Assembly: GCA_034509755.1 (NCBI GenBank)
Contig: CM067546.1
Coordinates: 34,618,383 to 34,682,382 of the forward strand
Length of the DNA: 64,000 nucleotides
Reading direction: 5' to 3'
DNA from: Anisodus tanguticus
Lineage: Eukaryota > Streptophyta > Magnoliopsida > Solanales > Solanaceae
Part shown: one piece after another, positions 58,781 to 64,000 of the stretch
How positions within the stretch are numbered: the first letter of the stretch is position 1
How the letters are laid out: the number at the start of each line of letters is the position of its first letter
Program-made: the position numbers and the translations under genes
Notes under the pieces: generated by a model
What the model was told of the DNA's origin: nothing
The model's input: only the letters and a program-made list of their open reading frames with translations
Database searches by the model: none

Positions 58781-58924
58781 GAGTTGATTTTTCAGATGGT
58801 TACTCAACTAATAGTTATTATCTTAGAAAGTCACTTTCTTTGTTGAAAAAAATTGAAATTAAGAATAAATGTGACTTTCTAAGATAATAACTATTAGTTG
58901 GGTTACCATCCGGGAAATCAACCC
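58781..58924. mobile_element. Hairpin MITE with 10-bp target duplication
   Basis: Two inverted arms of about 55 bp (58781-58836 and 58868-58924) contain CTAATAGTTATTATCTTAG and its inverse and surround a loop of about 30 bp. AAATAAAAAG occurs directly at 58771-58780 and at 58925-58934. Long inverted arms with a 9-10 bp target duplication point to a Mutator-type MITE. Confidence 0.8.
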
Positions 58925-58934
58925 AAATAAAAAG

Positions 58935-60064
58935 AGGAAAAGATCAAATTAAGTAAAACAAGAAAAAAATCCAAAAGGACCACCCAAGCAATGACTCTGA
59001 ATTCGTCAAATTTCAAATCCACAAGTATGAATAAGACCTCAAGATTTTGTTCTTGACTTGAGATTCTCAAGTCAGTTTTTAATAGCCCATAAAAAATGAA
59101 TGAAAAAGAAAGTCTCCAATTTTGAGTTATAGTTGTAAAGCAATACTACAGTTGACTTAGAGAAAGAAATAACCCAACCATTTCAATACTACTATCATTA
59201 ATTTGGGAACAAAGAAAAGTTTCATCAAGTAGACTTTCAAAGACAACCTACATTAATGAGCCACTCCTTAGACTCAGTTTACCAGTACAGTTACTTTAAG
59301 CTTCTTCCATTTCTTCTTTCTGATTTTGCATATCAGTAAAATCTCTGATAGCTAAGTATGTAAAGATTTATGCACCCACGGGCGTATTACAGCTAAATCT
59401 CTATAATAAAATTAGGTGGTAACCTAGTAATGGTAACTGACCAGCTATTAAAAGTTTAATTTACACTGATAATGTAAAAAGATCTCTGCACTATTATTGT
59501 GTTAAATCCAACTGAAATTTGTGAGAGAGATAATATGAAACGCAACCAATATTTGCAGTCTTGCGAGAAGGGCATTTCAGATCAAATGTAATTGTTAGGT
59601 TTTCTTCTTTCAAGATAAGCTGAAATTACTCATTGACCTCCAAATGATTAAATGCTCATAACTTGAAATCGTCAGCTTACCACATAGGAAAATCCAGAGC
59701 TATTTCAGCAGACACTTCTACTAGGACAGATCTCACAGCTTGATCTGATCCTGAGTACTCAGATCCTAAAAGAGTGTCTACCTTGCACTGAGTACCATTT
59801 CGCAATTCAACACAGATTTGATATCGAAAGTAAGAAGACCAATGTAGGCTCTCTTAACTACTCTATCCAAATTCTACGAGAATATCAAAAATACAAATCG
59901 CATTTCATGTGGATATTCTTTCATGCACCACCTTATATCTGCAAGTAATAGCTATAATAGAATCTTATTAATAAAATAAAGACGGGTCTCTCTTTACAGC
60001 TAAGGTGGATTAAATTCATACATTCTGCACTAAGTCGATGCAGCAGTAAATACCACCGCGGTTC
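58935..60064. other. Intergenic, no gene seen
   Basis: AT-rich, with no supported frame. The right part may contain the 3' UTR of the fibrillin-like fragment. Confidence 0.5.
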
Positions 60065-60855
60065 CTAAGACCTCTGTAAATCACAATACAGGATAACGGT
60101 ACCTCTACTAATATAGAAGAGAACTCCTTCCTTAACAAGCACAAAAAGCCCACCATCTCCTCTGGAGATCCGCATATCCTTATCAAGGTATGTCGTGAGA
60201 AGGAAAGATTTTGTCCTTTCACCAGGAATTGGGATCTTGAGAGCAGGCTGACCAGAAATAGTTCGTGCTATGCCTGCAAAAGCATTTTCCAGAGGACCTA
60301 GAGATTGCTGTACTGGGAGAGAGACTTAACTTTTGCCCAAACACATCCACAGTTTCCGGCAGATCTATATTTGATTTTATATCAGGAGGTTTAAAATTCC
60401 CTTCCTTAAATTCAACCTGCAAAGGTAAGCACTTGTCAGCCAAATGTGGAAAGAAAACCTAAATATCTCCCAAAATACCCTAAAGAAGTTTATCAAGAAA
60501 ACAATCATGACAGTCTACAATTTCCTGATATTTTGCACAATTAGTTCCAATATTCCAAATTAACATTTGAGTGAACTACTAACTCATTTTCTTTCGCTTT
60601 GTGCAGGATATTGTTGTAAGTACTTTTCTAAAGAAATTAGATTGTAGTCGAGAAGGGTACTTGTATTCTGAGGGGCTTCGAACTTCAAAAGTGGCAGTAG
60701 CACTAAAAGACAAGGTGGCTACAGGGCTTGATAATGTAGTAGAATTCTCTATAGTCAAGCTGCTTGTATTTATGTCTTGGCTAATCTTTTCTACCTTCAA
60801 CAGAGGAATGTTGCCCACAGCAAGAAGAGGTAACAACTCAGAAAATGCAGTGAAC
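60065..60855 (-). pseudogene. Fibrillin/plastid-lipid-associated protein fragment (FBN2/PAP3-like)
   Basis: Two exon-like blocks are visible. Exon 60661-60855 (acceptor GTGTCAG, FTAFSELLPLLAVGN, ending RSPS) ends at a donor GTACCC. Exon 60065-60416 (acceptor TTTGCAG) reads VEFKEGNFKPPDI, then TTYLDKDMRISRGDGGLF. Relative to the family pattern, one base seems lost just before the donor (60661-60670) and one C gained at 60315-60317, so the first part of the second exon is out of frame with stops. N-terminal exons and the plastid transit peptide were not found. Fibrillins coat plastoglobules and chromoplast lipid structures; this copy is probably non-functional. Confidence 0.7.
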
Positions 60856-61584
60856 CTGACACATTGAGAAAGAAAAATAGATTATTTGCTGCAACTACAT
60901 CACTTAGCATTTACTTCAAAATGGTTTCTGCACGAAATATCACTACAAAAGATTACATCGTTCAGTGCTAACAGTAAGGAATGATTGCATTTGTTTCAAT
61001 GAAACCAATATCAGCACCCATTTAATGTTTGGGAACTTGGTACATGATAACAAACAAAAATGCACCTTCCATATATCAAGAGATAGAGCTACAATATTCC
61101 GGTTCACAGCCAAGTCATCAATGAAAGTCTGGACCTTTCCTCCAACTAAAATCGCAACAACAGAAGCGAAGATTTTTTAACTACAGAGATTCTTGGCCCA
61201 AGTCAAATTCCAGACTACACACTACATTCCAAATTTCATTTCTACGTTCACTATACTGATTTTTATTTTTTTGGCAGTCCAAAAATAAGTACACTTCCTC
61301 TGGGTGAAACTTTTTAACTAAAACTATTCCAAAAATTACTTCAAAAAACCCCTTTTCATATCTCAAAAAATAAGAAATACAAATTTGACAAGCAAACTTT
61401 TGGCTATATTTAGTAAAAAAAAAAAAGGTAAGTCTCGTTTGAATAATCTACCAGGTGAAATAAGAGCACACTTCCCGGTGGAACAATCAAATAGCTGTAC
61501 AGTTTTTGTTAGGCATTGGCAACTCGATCTCACATAAAAAAAGACATCAAGCTTCAGAAGTTACAGAAAGGCAGTTGAATGGTA
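60856..61584. other. Intronic or intergenic, no exon recognised
   Basis: If the fibrillin gene were longer, upstream exons would lie here or beyond. None was recognised. Short plus-strand frames show no domain. Confidence 0.4.
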
Positions 61585-62190
61585 GAGCATAATCTCTTGT
61601 TAGGAATCTGGAATGCCAAAATAGATCATTATCTCTTGTCAGTAACCGAAAGGATACTCATAATGAGTGTTCTAATTGTTGTTAAACCTCTATGGTTTGA
61701 TAGTGAAAGGAATGACGCAATGGTTGGAAATCCATTCAATGTCAACAAGGCCAACTTAGGAAAACTAGAAGTTCCTATTGAGCTCAATTTTTACAGAATA
61801 ATTTCGTAGAACGGTACAAGTTAGAAGCAGAAGGCTGTTCGCAGACCATTCAAAATGTGAATATGTGCAATATCGGTCATAATCTCTTGTTAGGATTAAA
61901 AAAAAAGGGCAGTCCGGTGCACTAAGTTCCCGCTATGCGCGAGGTCCGGGGAAGGGCCGGACCACAAGGGTCTATTGTACACAGTCTTACCTTGTATTTC
62001 TGCAAGAGGTTGTTTCCACAGCTTGAACCCATGAACAAAAAATCATAATAAGGGTTGTAATTGTTGAAAAGACATTGTGGGTTGGCAATGAAAAGAATGA
62101 TGTGAGGCTTGGAAATACATCCAACGTCCACAAAGCCTACTCGGATAAAATGTAATAGTAGAGGTGAGCTCCAAAATTTGACAGAAGAGA
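61585..62190. repeat. Diverged direct duplication, second copy split by a SINE
   Basis: CATAATCTCTTGTTAGGA occurs at about 61588 and 61879. Each is followed, directly or after the SINE, by the order AATTGTTG, GGTT..GAAA..AATGA, GGAAAT.CATTCAA.GTC and GAGCTC (61672-61790 against 62056-62172). Confidence 0.7.
61898..62036 (-). mobile_element. Au-type SINE, 5'-truncated
   Basis: On the minus strand it ends GGACTGCCCTTTTTTTT, with the inner CGGACCTCGCGCATAGCGGG and GACTGTGTACAATAGACC blocks. It keeps the region after the B box but lacks the A-box end. It is inserted into the second copy of the duplicated segment. Confidence 0.85.
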
Positions 62191-62248
62191 GTTTAGAAAA
62201 ATCTTTAAAAGAAAGGTCTTTCAATAAGAATTTGTGGGACCATTGAAG

Positions 62249-62429
62249 GGGAGCATAGGAGTAACTGGTAAAGTTGTTGTCATGTAACCAGGAGCTCATG
62301 AGTTCAAGCCGTGGAAACAGACTCTTGCAGAAATGTGAGGTAAGACTGCGTACAATAGACCCTTATGGTCCGGCCCTTCCCCGGATCCTGCGCATAGCGG
62401 GAGTTTAGTGCACCGGGCTGCCCTTTTTT
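62249..62429 (+). mobile_element. Au-type SINE, near full length
   Basis: A tRNA-derived head carries an A box (TAACTGGTAAAG, 62262-62273) and a B box (GAGTTCAAGCC, 62300-62310), the internal RNA polymerase III promoter. The body has AAGACTGCGTACAATAGACC and GGTCCGGCCCTTCCCCGG and ends GGGCTGCCCTTTTTT. The orientation is opposite to the copy 210 bp upstream, so the two can pair. Confidence 0.88.
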
Positions 62430-63350
62430 AATGAAATTCAAGTTTCAACAATAAACTCGAATTTCCCGCAAGAACACAGTTTGTGATTTATAGAGTATTC
62501 TGAACTATGTTGTTTTTTTTTGGGGAGGAACATGTATTTAAAATACCTTCAAGTGTCCTTTCTCAAAATTTAAAAAAAAAAAAACTTCAAACGTCTGTTA
62601 GTATTAACAGACCCATCCGTTCCTAATAGGCACCACATACTTATCCACCAATAGGCAACTATTAACAATCATCTATTTGAATTTAAAAACTTTTTAATTT
62701 AAAATAAATGTATTAAATAAATAATTATAGTATTCCGAAGATGACAAATCTCCTCTTCTCAACTACTAAATTATCAAACACTAGCTAATCTAACAATGAC
62801 TATGCCCTATAGACAAGTCTTTTGATAAGAATTTGAAAAAATCTTTAAAAGAAATTTATGAAGCAATAAACTTCTAATAATGCAAATCAATTTTCTGTTA
62901 CAGCAAAGAATAATCAACATCTATGCCCCAATGTGATTTTCCTACTCTATGTTATAGACGAATAAGCCCCGAACAGGAAGTCTAGTATCAATATAGTTTT
63001 AAACAGCATACTTTCAACCTTTAGGTTTACTTCTGTGCTATGTGAACCAAGACAGTAAATGTCACTAATCTTATAATGAAAGATCTAATCCTCTAAGATT
63101 GTACTTCAAAGCTATTAAAAACAGTCTATCACCACTTCCAAGCATTTTCGGTACTTAGTACAACTCTACTTTCCCAGTAGAACAAGGGCAATAATAACAA
63201 CAACCACTACATAAGAGTTACGATAACAACAAAAACAGACAACTATACACTTAAGACAATCCCCCATTTATAGGAAGTTAGTTAAAACTCTTCCCTCTTT
63301 AGAGAGAAACTGATCAAATTGAGAAATTTGGAAACATAAACAACAGCACC

Positions 63351-63399
<49 letters not shown>

Positions 63400-64000
63400 G
63401 GGGGGGGGGGATGATGTTGTTTTCAAAAACTTGCTTCAAGAAAGAAGCTCCAAAAAATGCAGTCATGACCATCTATAAAGTAGCAGTATGAGAAAATAAA
63501 GGTGATATTATGCAACCAACAGCCTAATGATTGGGTCCTATGCTTTATGCGGAGCTAATAACCAGAATAATGAAAATGCAAGTTTGGCCCTAAGCTGTTC
63601 CTTATGGTATAAGACCAGCTATATGAGTAGAAAATGACAATATAAACTTTAGAAGAGAGAAAAGGTTTGACAAAGAACATCTTAATCGTAGGTGAAGTGA
63701 TAACATGGTTATTAGTTGTTGAAGTAAATTCTAAAAGGAGCAAAGCCAGGTGAAATTTTTCCTCCCAAGAAAGAAGCAGCAACGGGGAGGCTTTAAACCC
63801 AAATGGGCAAACCATAGAATGAATGTGAGTCGTGACTTCAGCTCCACCTACTACAAATTTTCGACCAGTACTCCTTGCAAATAGATGACCTAGTTAGACT
63901 AGCCAAAACAGTAAGGAGAATATTAGAATATAATTCATATTAGGGTTTGCAGACAATTGTTTATATTAATGTTACTTTGAAATGTGAAGGCCATACTTAG
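62430..64000. other. Intergenic, no gene seen
   Basis: AT-rich. Short frames only, for example 63555-63815 on the minus strand, without domains. Confidence 0.5.
63351..63410. repeat. Compound T / (GT)n / poly-G microsatellite
   Basis: About 18 T, then about 14 GT units, then about 14 G with no interruption. Confidence 0.95.

Noticed and set aside
62249..62310. Possible tRNA gene
   Set aside because: A and B boxes are present, but the surrounding sequence is a SINE body and no cloverleaf with acceptor stem was seen.

Overview
This window looks like nuclear DNA from a eudicot plant, most likely a member of the Solanaceae. It is AT-rich and intron-containing, and repeats dominate it. It carries Ty1/copia, Mutator-like (MULE), hAT, Helitron and RTE-type LINE pieces plus an Au-type SINE. 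The family assignment is inferred from the combination of repeats and from recalled protein similarity; no search was run.

Few host genes are present. Two complete spliced genes have no known function: a 157-aa single-pass membrane protein on the minus strand (11699-12768, three exons) and a 198-aa protein on the plus strand (28704-32947, two exons, 3.6-kb intron). One intronless gene is clear: a calmodulin-like protein with four EF-hands, CML18-like (46726-47217, minus). Two host gene copies look dead: a MAPKKK-type kinase with a stop and a frameshift (43450-44435, plus) and a fibrillin/plastid-lipid-associated protein fragment (60065-60855, minus).

Layout. 1-1546: 3' end of an LTR retroelement with a 1.2-kb LTR. 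About 2056-9925: a candidate multigene Mutator-like element holding a decayed transposase, an acidic ORF, two unrecognised ORFs, a GRF zinc-finger gene, a nested LINE tail and a 101-bp tandem array. 11.7-12.8 kb: the membrane-protein gene. 14364-15751: a foldback derivative of the first LTR family. 15799-24984: two copia elements, each with a 5' LTR but no 3' LTR, meeting tail to tail as a 9.2-kb inverted repeat. 26126-27510: a probable non-autonomous Helitron. 28.7-32.9 kb: the two-exon gene. 34442-36846: a short LTR element of the same family as position 1, with a 5-bp target duplication. About 37-43.4 kb: a second Mutator-like locus with convergent DUF1985-type and transposase pseudogenes. 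43.4-47.2 kb: the kinase pseudogene and the calmodulin-like gene. 47646-51208 and 54413-57851: two related hAT transposons in opposite orientation, each with an 8-bp target duplication. 58781-58924: a hairpin MITE. 60-62.5 kb: the fibrillin fragment, then a diverged direct duplication carrying one SINE, with a second SINE downstream. The last 1.5 kb is unassigned.

The genes do not form an operon or pathway. The main signals are mobile-element architecture: the copia palindrome, the foldback LTR, the multigene Mutator-like unit, and hAT ends with strand-biased GC-rich arrays. Protein-level calls rest on motifs read by eye.
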